Source of the DNA: an uncultured Muribaculaceae bacterium | GTDB taxonomy: Bacteria; Bacteroidota; Bacteroidia; Bacteroidales; Muribaculaceae | Direction of reading: 5' to 3' | NCBI GenBank assembly: GCA_910577585.1 | Contig: CAJTNN010000002.1 | Location: forward strand, 100,976 to 164,975 | DNA: 64,000 nucleotides | Shown: in pieces, positions 55,634 to 63,970 of the stretch | Position numbering within the stretch: position 1 is the first letter of the stretch | Layout: every line of letters starts with the position of its first letter | Program-made: the position numbers and the translations under genes | The notes under the pieces: model-generated | The model's database searches: none | Told to the model about the DNA's origin: nothing | The model's input: only the letters and a program-made list of their open reading frames with translations

Positions 55634-55960
55634 TTAATCGCTAGGTTGCCACCCCCACGGTAATTTTCCAAATGTGATTTGCACTCCTCTGTCCCAGAAC
55701 GCACTATATACCGGTCTGATATCAGGCATCGGCTCAAGCGTAATGCTGTCCAATCTCTGTTTTATATTTTTTTCGAGCTTATCTACATTATGGTCTGGGA
55801 TCCTTAAATTAATGGATTTGGGGCCGTAAACACCATATATAAACTGATGGTCAATAAACCCTACGAATTGACATTCTTCCTCGTCAAAAGAGATGCTATT
55901 CGCGGCAAATAACGCCTTGAATACTGCTGAAACTTGTTCTTTGAAATTTTCAGATTCCAT
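55634..55960 (-). CDS. Hypothetical 108-residue protein in the RlaP operon
   Basis: The product begins MESENFKEQVSAVFKALFAA, is acidic and carries short strands (FVGFIDHQFIYGVYGPKSIN, GVQITFGKLPWGWQPS). No known motif is visible. It has a good promoter 40 bases upstream and precedes the RlaP-like gene on the same transcript, so it may be a partner or an immunity-type protein. That is inference from position. Confidence 0.65.
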   Translation of the reverse strand: MESENFKEQVSAVFKALFAANSISFDEEECQFVGFIDHQFIYGVYGPKSINLRIPDHNVDKLEKNIKQRLDSITLEPMPDIRPVYSAFWDRGVQITFGKLPWGWQPSD

Positions 55961-55998
55961 TGGTATTTTTTACCTCGTTACTTAATTATTTAGACTTG

Positions 55999-56029
55999 CA
56001 AATCTACTGATATTTCCCAATATGTCAAA
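55999..56029 (-). promoter_or_regulatory. Promoter of the 108-residue and RlaP-like operon
   Basis: On the minus strand TTTG (56029-56026), a 19-bp spacer and TAGATTTG (56006-55999). Confidence 0.75.
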
Positions 56030-56308
56030 ATTTTGATTGGCTAATTTTGGAATTTTATAGGTGATTTGTTTGATGATTGGCTTCCGCTGATGTTCCAATT
56101 CTTCCGAGTCTCTTTTCACAGCCACATCCCGTTCTATCAATTCCCTCTGCCACGTTCTTCAAGCCGCTTAGACCCCTTTCCACAAAAATATGCCGAAGAT
56201 AAAACATACGCCGTTTCCTGTCAGCCAAAGACCGCAATCCTGCTTCTCTGATATAATACTTGTCAAACCACACTATGGGCCGAGCAAGCAACGTGCGATT
56301 GCACTCGG
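56030..56308. other. Gap without supported gene downstream of higA
   Basis: A 78-codon minus-strand frame (56055-56291) has many Arg and Gly and could be a gene relic, but it has no promoter or family. I see no repeat or terminator here. Confidence 0.4.
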
Positions 56309-56674
56309 TTACACCCCTAACACGATTGAGGGGTCGATGTTGAGTTTTGTGCTGATTATGCGTGCATGGCGAAGGGTCGGCTCTTTCTTACCTGAAAGAT
56401 ATTCGCAGATTCGAGAGGGCGTAATCCCGAGGAGCTTCGACAAGGCTACCTGTGTAAGCCCCATCTCGTACATACGCAGTTTTAGCATATCTACCAGCGT
56501 CGGCTCTCCGATAGAGTAATGTTCCTCAGAATAATCGGCAACAAGGCCTGAAAGTAATTCAAGCTCTATGCTATAAGGGTCTGTAAGTGGAGTGTCATCC
56601 TTCACCATAGGAAGTATCTCCTCCACACGGCTGAGTGCCCAACGGTACTGCTGTTCGTTTTCTATCTTTGTCAT
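56309..56674 (-). CDS. higA: HigA-type antitoxin (XRE HTH)
   Basis: The 121-residue protein has an acidic N-terminal part (IELELLSGLVADYSEEHYSI) and an XRE HTH in residues 60-115 (DMLKLRMYEMGLTQVALSKL, GITPSRICEYLSGKKEPTLR). It is the second gene of the pair, starting 13 bases after the stop of the toxin gene. HigA proteins neutralise HigB and repress their own promoter. Confidence 0.85.
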   Translation of the reverse strand: MTKIENEQQYRWALSRVEEILPMVKDDTPLTDPYSIELELLSGLVADYSEEHYSIGEPTLVDMLKLRMYEMGLTQVALSKLLGITPSRICEYLSGKKEPTLRHARIISTKLNIDPSIVLGV

Positions 56675-56687
56675 GGCCGGTATGTTG

Positions 56688-56981
56688 TTAAATTGTTGAG
56701 GCGTCTATTTTATCGTATTCCTGATCTGTCCCGATGAAGCGTATATACACCCATTTGATTGTGAACTTTATCACAACTATCAACCGATGGTGGTTACCCC
56801 GGATATTGAACACGTAATGTTGATTTCCCTCATTATCAACGCTGTTGAAATCCTGCTTGACATCGGCACAACAGATCCAGTTGGCTTTCTTTACTGTTTT
56901 GAGCCATGCTTGCAACGCTGTTGCCGTGTCCGGATAGCGGGATATGTAGATCTTCAACGGTTCCTCTGTTATAACTCTCAT
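56688..56981 (-). CDS. higB: HigB-type toxin (RelE/ParE fold)
   Basis: The 97-residue product has the HigB pattern: a helix with ALQAWLKTVKKANW, DVKQDFNSVD, and the strands YVFNIRGNHHRLIVVIKF and KWVYIRFIGTDQEYDKIDAS. HigB toxins cut mRNA on the ribosome. The toxin gene comes first, as is typical for higBA. The promoter is 20 bases upstream. Confidence 0.88.
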   Translation of the reverse strand: MRVITEEPLKIYISRYPDTATALQAWLKTVKKANWICCADVKQDFNSVDNEGNQHYVFNIRGNHHRLIVVIKFTIKWVYIRFIGTDQEYDKIDASTI

Positions 56982-57007
56982 CGGTTGTTTTCAGTTTTAT
57001 TATGTTA

Positions 57008-57039
57008 CAAAATTAATAATAAGATTCCAAAATCACAAA
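57008..57039 (-). promoter_or_regulatory. higBA promoter
   Basis: On the minus strand TTTG (57039-57036), a 20-bp spacer and TAATTTTG (57015-57008). Confidence 0.8.
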
Positions 57040-57221
57040 TTGTAAAATGAGTTAGCACTTGACACATCGAAATAATCTTTTAGATTGAAGTTGTTAATCC
57101 ATAATTCAGCAACTGAATTATGGATTAAGGGTGCGTAAATTTCTTGAGAATTTTTTACTCTATCAGGGGAGCGACTGATGATGTAATTTTGCATCGTAAA
57201 TCAAAAATTACTGAAAAAACT

Positions 57222-57644
57222 ATGACAGATTTTATTAATAATTTCCGCGCTATCCACCACTTTATCAGTGGTATCTTCTCAAATTCCCGTGGCGAGTACA
57301 CTCTGACCTTTGTCCAGGATCCGGACGACCGCTGGTATATCGACATGCCATGGGATGGCAACCGCGGCAATCTGGAGATGGTGGCCGGTGCCGACGATCT
57401 TCTCTCCTTCCTCGACACCGAAAAGTCGCATCGTGTCACGCTTCATGTAGTCCCTTCCGAACGACCGCTTCAAGTGGAAGGACACACCGAGCTGCGTCAG
57501 CTTGACAAGTCACTGACGGGAGGTTCCCACTACGACTCCACTTCATTCGCGGGGTTCCGCATGAAGCGCATATGGGTGTGCCCGGTCACGCTCTGTGTGC
57601 TTGGGCGCTATCCTAAGTATCTTTATGTTAAGAAAGTTGCCTGA
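57222..57644 (+). CDS. Hypothetical protein, 140 residues
   Basis: From the ATG at 57222 the product begins MTDFINNFRAIHHFISGIFS. It has beta strands in the first half (YTLTFVQDPDDRWYIDMPWD, NLEMVAGADDLLSFLDT) and a Cys/Trp-containing end (MKRIWVCPVTLCVLGRYPKY). The WYIDMPW and MVAGADDLL stretches look like conserved family signatures, but I cannot name it. TAATTTTG at 57184-57191 may be its -7 box, which excludes the longer TTG start. Confidence 0.6.
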   Translation: MTDFINNFRAIHHFISGIFSNSRGEYTLTFVQDPDDRWYIDMPWDGNRGNLEMVAGADDLLSFLDTEKSHRVTLHVVPSERPLQVEGHTELRQLDKSLTGGSHYDSTSFAGFRMKRIWVCPVTLCVLGRYPKYLYVKKVA

Positions 57645-57663
57645 CTCTTCCCATCCGCTTACG

Positions 57664-57702
57664 ACCTGGTCACGATAAATATTCCGTGACCAGGTACTTT
57701 TT
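57664..57702 (+). terminator. Terminator after the 140-residue gene
   Basis: ACCTGGTCACG (57664-57674) and CGTGACCAGGT (57685-57695) pair perfectly, and ACTTTTT follows. Confidence 0.85.
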
Positions 57703-57726
57703 ACATTTCCACCACGTTAGGAGTAT

Positions 57727-58608
57727 ATGAAACAAGATATTACCCAGAAAATTCCGTCAACATATTTTAATAATATAATAAGACGCAATGTCGTGCCGAT
57801 TACCATTGATGAACTTGAGCCGGAAACATTGGAATGGTTCTACAAGATAGTAGAGCAAGGATTTACAGATGAGGCAGATGTGACAAAAATGCGTATACGG
57901 TATCTCATACCATATATTTTACAGAACATCGACTGGAAAGAGTATGCCATTCCACTGGAAGCATGGCAATTACGCTACTATTATCAGCGTGAGCGCTTTC
58001 TGCGTAAAACTGGTTTGACATGGGAGAATTTCATCTCCCATAAACCTATGCAGGAAGCCATTGCCCGACTCGGTCTTGAAAAGGAACCTGTCTTTGAGTT
58101 CCTGCTATTCCTCTCTTACTATTATTCGCTCCGCTCGGAGTTGAAATATTCAAGCCTTGAACAGCTTTCTCTGATTCTTTCCGCTGTCGAGGCCAGCCCC
58201 GATTCAGATATCAGCATGGATATCAAGGTCAACAATAAGCACTACAAGATTAATGACGGCAGATTTCTTGCCCAGATGTTAAAGGCAATAGATATTGAGC
58301 AACTTAATGGAAGGCAATTTCGCGATGTATTCAATCAGGGAGCAGCAAGAGATAAGATTCGGGCCCTTGACTACTATATGGTCAAGACACTGCTTGACTA
58401 TTTGCCAACGGATAAGCGGCTACGGCGTGGCGGACGTTTCAGTCAAGCAGAGCGGAATTTCGGACTGTCGGTATTGAGTCTATGCGGACGTCTGCCCGAC
58501 ATCGACCGCGAAGGGGAATGCAGTCAGGAAAACAATGCCACATTCGATAAACTGATGCGAGACTTTTCCGGTCAGCCAATTCCTTTTGCCATGGAACTAT
58601 TTCTATAA
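57727..58608 (+). CDS. Hypothetical helical protein, 293 residues
   Basis: The product begins MKQDITQKIPSTYFNNIIRR and is helical and rich in Tyr and Leu. Characteristic parts are VTKMRIRYLIPYILQNIDWK, FLLFLSYYYSLRSELKYSSL and KTLLDYLPTDKRLRRGGRFS. No signal peptide, enzyme motif or membrane helix of normal length is seen. I do not recognise it. It is followed by repeat element E. Confidence 0.6.
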   Translation: MKQDITQKIPSTYFNNIIRRNVVPITIDELEPETLEWFYKIVEQGFTDEADVTKMRIRYLIPYILQNIDWKEYAIPLEAWQLRYYYQRERFLRKTGLTWENFISHKPMQEAIARLGLEKEPVFEFLLFLSYYYSLRSELKYSSLEQLSLILSAVEASPDSDISMDIKVNNKHYKINDGRFLAQMLKAIDIEQLNGRQFRDVFNQGAARDKIRALDYYMVKTLLDYLPTDKRLRRGGRFSQAERNFGLSVLSLCGRLPDIDREGECSQENNATFDKLMRDFSGQPIPFAMELFL

Positions 58609-58786
58609 GTTCTTCATCGTCAATTAACCTTGCCAAGAACGTTTTGAGCGTTTTCAAAATGTTTTTTCTCCTTTTTTACCCTTTTTTACTCATTTCCCAT
58701 ATTGGCTCTTTATCGTCTTTGATCGCCAAATAAGCTTGCCTATTTTCGAGATAGAAAGCATAAATAACTGAAACAATGGCCTCAAT

Positions 58787-58979
58787 GAACTGATTTAAAC
58801 TTTTTTCAAGGTCAAGCTTTATTAAGATTTTGAGCAGATTTCGACTCTCGAAGAGGGAGCGATGCGGGCATCGCGACCGATGAAGAAGGGCGAAAGATGC
58901 CAAAATATTAATGAAGATTGGCCTTGAAGAAACATTTTAAAATACATTTTTAGTTTTCGTAAAAAGTTTAAATCAGTTC
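58787..58979 (+). repeat. Repeat element E, GAACTGATTTAAAC subfamily, full length
   Basis: A 193-bp element with the same tips as element A. Core hairpin GCGATGCGGGCATCGC, then GACCGATGAAGAAGG and GCGAAAGATGCCAAAA. It matches element A at most positions, 26 kb away. Confidence 0.88.
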
Positions 58980-59163
58980 AATAATTTCTATTCTCTTCAG
59001 TATGGCGGATTTAATGTCTCCTTTCCTCTTGTTAACATTATTTAGCACCGAATTATATTAAATATTTCGGTGCAAAGGTACGCAATTTATTCAAGCGAAA
59101 AAATAATGGGAAGAAGTTGTTTAAACTTTTCTTAATGCAGGTATGTTATCATACCGACCTATT
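58980..59163. other. Spacer with a palindrome and a solitary repeat tip
   Basis: GCACCGAA and TTTCGGTGC (about 59045-59074) form a hairpin next to a minus-strand TACCTTTG (59076-59083). GAAGTTGTTTAAACTTTTC at 59114 is a lone left tip of the GAAGTTG subfamily, perhaps disrupted by element H. No gene is supported. Confidence 0.55.
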
Positions 59164-59346
59164 AAGTATCTCTCAAAAATTAGCTATGCATTATTTTTGA
59201 GGATTTTTTGAGTGATTTTCGTCGGCTGAGGAAGGAGCTTAGCGAGCTAAGCGACTGACGAAGACGGCGAAAAGCGCCAAAAAAGACCAAAAAGAATCAT
59301 AGCTCAAAAATATTTTCAAATATAAACTAATTTTTGAGAGATACTT
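59164..59346 (+). repeat. Repeat element H, AAGTATCTCTC subfamily, full length
   Basis: A 183-bp element with tips AAGTATCTCTCAAAAATTAG (59164) and CTAATTTTTGAGAGATACTT (ending 59346), perfectly inverted over 20 bases. Core hairpin GCTTAGCGAGCTAAGC, then GACTGACGAAGAC and GGCGAAAAGCGCCAAAA. Confidence 0.9.
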
Positions 59347-59377
59347 ATGATAAACACATAAAAACCATTGTGATTGT

Positions 59378-60877
59378 ATGGATAAGAAAAGACTGACTGC
59401 TGAAAACGGCCGGCCTATCGCCGACAACCAAAATGTGCAGACGGCGGGCCTGCGTGGCCCCCAGACCATGATGGACCCATGGTATCTTGAAAAAATGGCC
59501 CATTTCGACCGTGAGGTCATACCCGAGAGGAGAATGCATGCGAAAGGTTCGGGTGCATTCGGCACTTTCACCGTTACAAACGACATATCAGAGTATACAC
59601 GTGCCTCTATTTTTTCGGAGGTTGGGAAACAGACTCCCTGTCTGGTAAGGTTCTCAACGGTTGCAGGTGAGCGTGGCGCCGCTGATGCGGAACGTGATAT
59701 CAGAGGTTTCGCAATGAAATTCTACACGGATGAGGGTAACTAGGATCTGGTGGGGAATAATACCCCGGTTTTCTTTTTACGCGACCCGTTGAAATTTCCT
59801 GACCTTAACCATGCCATAAAGAGAGATCCGCGCACCGGAATGCGTAATCCCACTGCCAACTGGGATTTCTGGACTCTGCTCCCCGAGGCTCTGCATCAGA
59901 TTACCATCACCATGTCGCCGCGTGGCATACCAGCCTCGTTCAGGAATATGCATGGATTCGGAAGCCACACCTACAGTTTCATAAACAAGGATAACAAACG
60001 TACATGGGTGAAGTTTCATTTCCGCACGCTACAGGGGATAAAGAATCTGACAGATAAAGAGGCGGAGGAGATTATCGCCAAAGACCGGGAGTCAAACCAG
60101 CGCGATCTGTTTGAGGCTATCGAGCGTGGTGATTTTCCGAAATGGAAGCTGCAGGTGCAGCTTATGACCGAGGATGAGGCGAAGGAATATCATATCAATC
60201 CGTTTGACCTTACCAAGGTATGGTATCACAAGGACTTCCCGTTGCATGATGTAGGAATACTGGAACTTAACCGTAATCCGGATAACTTCTTCGCGGAGAT
60301 TGAGCAGGCAGCTTTCAATCCGGCCAATATCGTGGACGGAATAGGTTTCTCTCCTGACAAGATGCTGCAGGGCCGGCTCTTCTCATATGGCGACGCGCAA
60401 CGTTACCGTCTCGGGGTGAACCATAATCTGATTCCTGTGAACCAGCCTAAGTGCCCGTATCATTCATATCATCGTGATGGGCAGATGCGTACTGATGGAA
60501 ACTATGGCGACACAATAGCTTACGAACCCAACAGTTTTGGCGAATGGAAGGATACCCCTTCGCGTAAGGAGCCCCCGTTGGAGCTACATGGCGATATGTA
60601 TAATTATGATGAGCGGGAGTATGACGATGACTATTACACGCAGCCCGGCAAGCTATGGCGGCTGATGAGTGAGGCTGACAAGCAGGCGACCTGCGACAAT
60701 ACCGCCTCACAGATGGAGGGTGTTCCCCTCTTCATAAAGCAGCGTCATGTGCGTGCGTGCCACAATGCCGATAAGGAATATGGCAGCATGCTTGCCACGG
60801 CATTAGGCATCGACCTGGCTGAGGCACTTGTGGCGGAGGATCCGGCGCATCCCTCATGGGATAAACGTAAATCATGA
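59378..60877 (+). pseudogene. katA: Catalase gene with one in-frame amber codon
   Basis: The reading frame encodes a full monofunctional haem catalase of about 499 codons, interrupted once by TAG at 59741-59743. The amber replaces a Trp expected in the family ([15 protein letters not shown]), so TGG to TAG is the simplest change. The catalytic His (RRMHAKGSG), the distal Asn region and the proximal haem Tyr ([14 protein letters not shown]) are intact, and no other lesion is seen. Either the gene was broken recently, or the base is a read error, or a suppressor reads it. A GTG at 59750 could restart translation but would lack the catalytic His. Confidence 0.88.
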
Positions 60878-60902
60878 CAATGTAAATCATGACAATTACG
60901 AG

Positions 60903-60935
60903 GATATCGGTAATTTTGCAAAAATTACCGATATC
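60903..60935. repeat. Palindrome after katA
   Basis: GATATCGGTAATTTT (60903-60917) and its complement (60921-60935) are separated by three bases. A related palindrome occurs at 63804-63832. It may end katA transcription, though there is no T-run. Confidence 0.7.
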
Positions 60936-60965
60936 TTCATTCGTATATCCGTCATCGTTAATAGA

Positions 60966-61212
60966 GAAATGATTTAAACTTTTTTCAAGGTCAATATTTA
61001 TTAAGATTTTGAGCAGGTTTTGGATCTCGAAGAGGGAGCAATGCGGGCATTGACTCATATTGAGTAGTGCTTAAGGCATTCATCGATTTTCAATTGCGAC
61101 CGATGAAGAGGGGCGGAAAGAGCCAAAAAGAACAAGCAGATAGTATTCAAGCTACTCCAACATTTTAAAATTTAGTAGCGGTTTAATTTTAACAGCTATT
61201 TATCAACTACTT
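60966..61212 (+). repeat. Repeat element F, chimeric and enlarged
   Basis: The left tip (GAAATGATTTAAAC) is of the GAACTG subfamily. The right part (AAGAACAAGCAGATAGTATT, GTAGCGG, AACAGCTATT) is that of element J. The core hairpin is GCAATGCGGGCATTG, with an extra ~43 bases before TTGCGACCGATGAAGAGG. It is about 247 bp long and its right tip supplies the stop of the IS4 fragment. Confidence 0.75.
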
Positions 61213-61570
61213 ACCTTAATAATATCTTTATGATTACCGACGAGATATCCTCATACAAATGCGAGAATCCTATCCCTCTGTAAGTTATGCCGAGCATTAG
61301 GATGTTGATGTCTGCCTCTCCGAATTTCCAGTTGGTCCCGTCCATGGAAAGAGTGACCATTCCATGGGTTGGAAGAAGGCTGAAGATGCTCCTTGCGATC
61401 ATATCAAGACTCAGGACATATTGGGCAAAGATCCTCTGGAGTCTGGGCATGTTGGAATCCCGCTCCACGCTTGTCGGCATAGCGGCAGCCATCTTATGAA
61501 GGCTGACCGTTTGTAGCATGCAGAGAGCGTGGATTACATAAGCCATCAACTTTATGCGTGCAAGATTCAT
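61211..61570 (-). pseudogene. Truncated IS4-family transposase
   Basis: The fragment begins MNLARIKLMAYVIHALCMLQ and contains AAAMPTSVERDSNMPRLQR, the N-terminal part, and SMDGTNWKFGEADINILMLG with the first DDE Asp region. It stops after about 120 residues, where about 400 would be expected. The stop lies in the tip of repeat F, so the break coincides with that element. The rest of the gene is not found on the far side. Confidence 0.85.
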
Positions 61571-61791
61571 TGTTTTTTCCAAAATATTCTTGCATAATCG
61601 GGAGGATTTGGCTAACTTTGACCAAGTCCTTGGAATTAGTAGTTTTCATGGAAAAAAGTCGCCAACCTTTTCCTTTAAATTAGTAATTTTCAAGGGCTTT
61701 GCAAATATAATCACTTGAAATTCAAATGTTTAACAGCATAGATTTCAATTTTTGTCATGTACTAAAAAAATTCCAGTAAAAAGCAATCCAT

Positions 61792-62160
61792 ATGAAAGTT
61801 ACTTTTTCTTATGATTCATCCCATACCTCTTGGTGGGAAAGTAATGGTGAGGACCGATGGTATGGAGAATTTGATGTTGAGTTGACAGATGATGAATTTG
61901 ACCGACTTAAAAATGCTTATATCAAATTCGACGAGGAAGAGATCGACATTGTGCGCCAAAACATTCCGCATGTTGTAATCGATGAATACTTTATGCATAA
62001 CTATCTCCCCGATATCTTTGATAAAGTAAAAGAGGCTTTGAAAGTCAGGGCTGTGGAGATATTTGGAGAAGAAGTATTGGCGGATGTGGGCGAATTTGAT
62101 ATTGTAAGGGGATGTGAATTATTAGACCTCATATATCCGGACGGAATACCCTGGTGGTAA
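61792..62160 (+). CDS. Hypothetical 122-residue acidic protein
   Basis: The product begins MKVTFSYDSSHTSWWESNGE and is rich in Asp and Glu. A strand-helix pattern (WYGEFDVELTDDEFDRLKNA, FDKVKEALKVRAVEIFGEEV) ends in YPDGIPWW. No motif is recognised. It lies between the IS4 fragment and the IS66 element, so it may be mobile cargo. I see no clear -7 box. Confidence 0.55.
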   Translation: MKVTFSYDSSHTSWWESNGEDRWYGEFDVELTDDEFDRLKNAYIKFDEEEIDIVRQNIPHVVIDEYFMHNYLPDIFDKVKEALKVRAVEIFGEEVLADVGEFDIVRGCELLDLIYPDGIPWW

Positions 62161-62351
62161 GTATGAGTAATTTAGGCCATAATGCCAAATCAATACTCTT
62201 CTTCTTTGTTAAGCGCGAAATCTTCCGAAGAAGAGAATGCCACTGAAAACTGACTGAAATCCAATATTCATGAAGGTAAACGGCCCAAACTCCGCAAGGA
62301 GAATTTAGCCGCTTAATATACCTTTGCTGCCATAATTTCAACATTAATATT

Positions 62352-62684
62352 ATGGCAGCATTAGATTTTAGCCAGTTCCATGAACTGGCAGAACAGTTCA
62401 TGGGGGAGATTCCCTTGAAGAAAATATGTGAACAGGAGGGAGTCTCCTACCGGGCGTATATCTCATGGCGGTCGCAAAATGGAATAGCTCCACGCAAGAA
62501 ACGCAAGACGGCTCCGGAGGGGATGGTGGAGATAGAGGCCGTGGGAACCGCCGTGTATTCCCCAAAAGCCACATCCGTGCATGTAGAGTTTGAGAACGGA
62601 CTGAAGTTCGATCGTAAAGAGATGGATGTTGATTCCCTCGTGGAGTTTCTCACAAAAATACGTGGCGCATTATGTTTAGGCTGA
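62352..62684 (+). CDS. tnpA: IS66 accessory protein TnpA-type
   Basis: The 110-residue product has the HTH-like part EQFMGEIPLKKICEQEGVSY and a basic middle (PRKKRKTAPEG), as in IS66 orfA proteins. It overlaps the next gene by 13 bases. A TACCTTTG box at 62319-62326 lies between the IS end and the gene. Confidence 0.85.
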   Translation: MAALDFSQFHELAEQFMGEIPLKKICEQEGVSYRAYISWRSQNGIAPRKKRKTAPEGMVEIEAVGTAVYSPKATSVHVEFENGLKFDRKEMDVDSLVEFLTKIRGALCLG

Positions 62685-63019
62685 CCGAAGACCTGCGGTT
62701 CTACCTTTTCACAGGCAAGGTGAATCTGCTCAGAGGATGTCTGAGCCTGTGCGACCTCATACGAGCCGAGATGAAGTCCGACCCTCTGGATGAACGTAAC
62801 GTGTATGTCTTCATGAATCATGCCGGCACCATTGTCCGTCTAATCCATTATGAGCTTGGATTCTATGTCATGTATGAGAAGCGGCCCGGCAACGGACGCT
62901 TCCGCAAGCCCGTATACGACGCCAAATCCGGTAAATATAAAATTTCATACACTGACCTCACCTGCTTGACTGACGGGCTTGTAAGGACTGAAATGCGGCT
63001 GTCCGACAGCTTACAATAA
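62672..63019 (+). CDS. tnpB: IS66 accessory protein TnpB-type
   Basis: The 115-residue product contains FYLFTGKVNLLRGCLSLCDL, LDERNVYVFMNHAGTIVRLI and YEKRPGNGRF, which match the IS66 Orf2 family, whose members are needed for transposition. It is translationally coupled to the upstream tnpA. Confidence 0.9.
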   Translation: MFRLTEDLRFYLFTGKVNLLRGCLSLCDLIRAEMKSDPLDERNVYVFMNHAGTIVRLIHYELGFYVMYEKRPGNGRFRKPVYDAKSGKYKISYTDLTCLTDGLVRTEMRLSDSLQ

Positions 63020-63063
63020 CACCTTAATCGTCTAAATATTAGTAAATTACTTTAATATTTCGC

Positions 63064-63094
63064 TTGCATATGTCAGATTTTTTCGCTAACTTTG
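63064..63094 (+). promoter_or_regulatory. Promoter at the start of the transposase remnant
   Basis: TTG (63064-63066), a 20-bp spacer and TAACTTTG (63087-63094). The ATG at 63099 is at the expected transcription start, so the mRNA would be leaderless. Confidence 0.75.
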
Positions 63095-63098
63095 AGGT

Positions 63099-63637
63099 AT
63101 GAAAAAGAAGGATTCCGACATAGAATTTTACCGCGAGACGCTTGCCCGGCTACAGCAGGAGAAGGCATCGTATGCCGAGGAATGCGCAAGGCTACGCGAT
63201 GAAATCCGCGTTATGTCGGAATCCCATCGACAGGAGACCGAGGAATTGCGCCAGACTCTCGAGGCCATGCGCCTCACCATGCTGGATCAGGCCAAAAGCA
63301 TAAAGGAGTTGACCGAACAACTCACCAACGCCATGGCTCAGTCCAGGCTCTCACGTGGCAAACGCTTTACCCCGACCACAGAGCAGGCCAACCTACTGAA
63401 CAACCGCCGTGCCGATACCCGTGCTGAGGACCATGATGCCTAAAGAATTACCAGAACATCGGCAGCGAGGGATCCGCCGAGAACGCCGCCTTCATGCACT
63501 CGCTCATAGAGAGCTGCCGACTCAACGACAAAAATCCCTTCGACTATCTCTGCTTCCTTTTGCGAAAGATGCGGACCTCTCTTGACGATGTCGGCAAAAG
63601 GGCACTTTTACCTGACCGGTGGGTGCCGGAGTGTTAA
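63099..63637 (+). pseudogene. IS66 transposase reduced to its N- and C-terminal ends
   Basis: The first 114 codons encode the N-terminal coiled coil (ETLARLQQEKASYAEECARL) up to RGKRFTPTTEQANLL and stop at 63441. From 63443 another frame reads the family C-terminus (YQNIGSEGSAENAAFMHSL, NPFDYLCFLLRKM, LPDRWVPEC) and stops at 63635-63637. The zinc and DDE parts, about 340 codons, are missing. The element cannot move without a transposase supplied from elsewhere. Confidence 0.88.
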
Positions 63638-63726
63638 AACGTCATCAATATCTATTTTTTGAGCCATCCCAATCCCCGATGAAATCAGGGATTAAACTGC
63701 TGCATCGCGGAGTTTGGGCCGTTTAC

Positions 63727-63958
63727 GGTGTTTTGGCAAAACATTCGCAAAATAAATGCTGATGATTAAGAATGTTGCAAACACATTATTAGCGGACGTA
63801 AAAGTATCGGTAGTTTTTGCAAAATCACCGATATTATATCTGGAGGAAACCATGAAAGGGTTATCGTTTTCGCAGTTTTATAAGTTTTGCCTGGTTAGGT
63901 AATTACTTTTAATTGTAATTATTAAGTCTAAAAGTACCCATTTGTCGAATTTATATTG
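63727..63958. other. Gap after the IS66 element
   Basis: No gene is supported. The palindrome TATCGGT ... ACCGATA (63804-63832) resembles that after katA. A 16-codon frame after GGAGGAAACC (63852) begins MKGLSFSQFYKF but is too short to judge. Confidence 0.45.
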
Positions 63959-63970
63959 TATCTTTGCACT

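Larger units (their letters stand above)
62276..63726 (+). mobile_element. IS66-type element with internal deletion
   Basis: Perfect 20-bp terminal inverted repeats GTAAACGGCCCAAACTCCGC (62276-62295) and complement (63707-63726) bound about 1.45 kb. It carries the two short IS66 genes and a transposase reduced to its ends. Intact IS66 elements are about 2.5 kb. The flanking 8 bases (TCATGAAG, GGTGTTTT) are not duplicated, so the original target site is not preserved. Confidence 0.9.

Noticed and set aside
56055..56291. 78-codon minus-strand frame downstream of higA
   Set aside because: It could be a relic, but there is no promoter, no motif and no homologue that I can recall.
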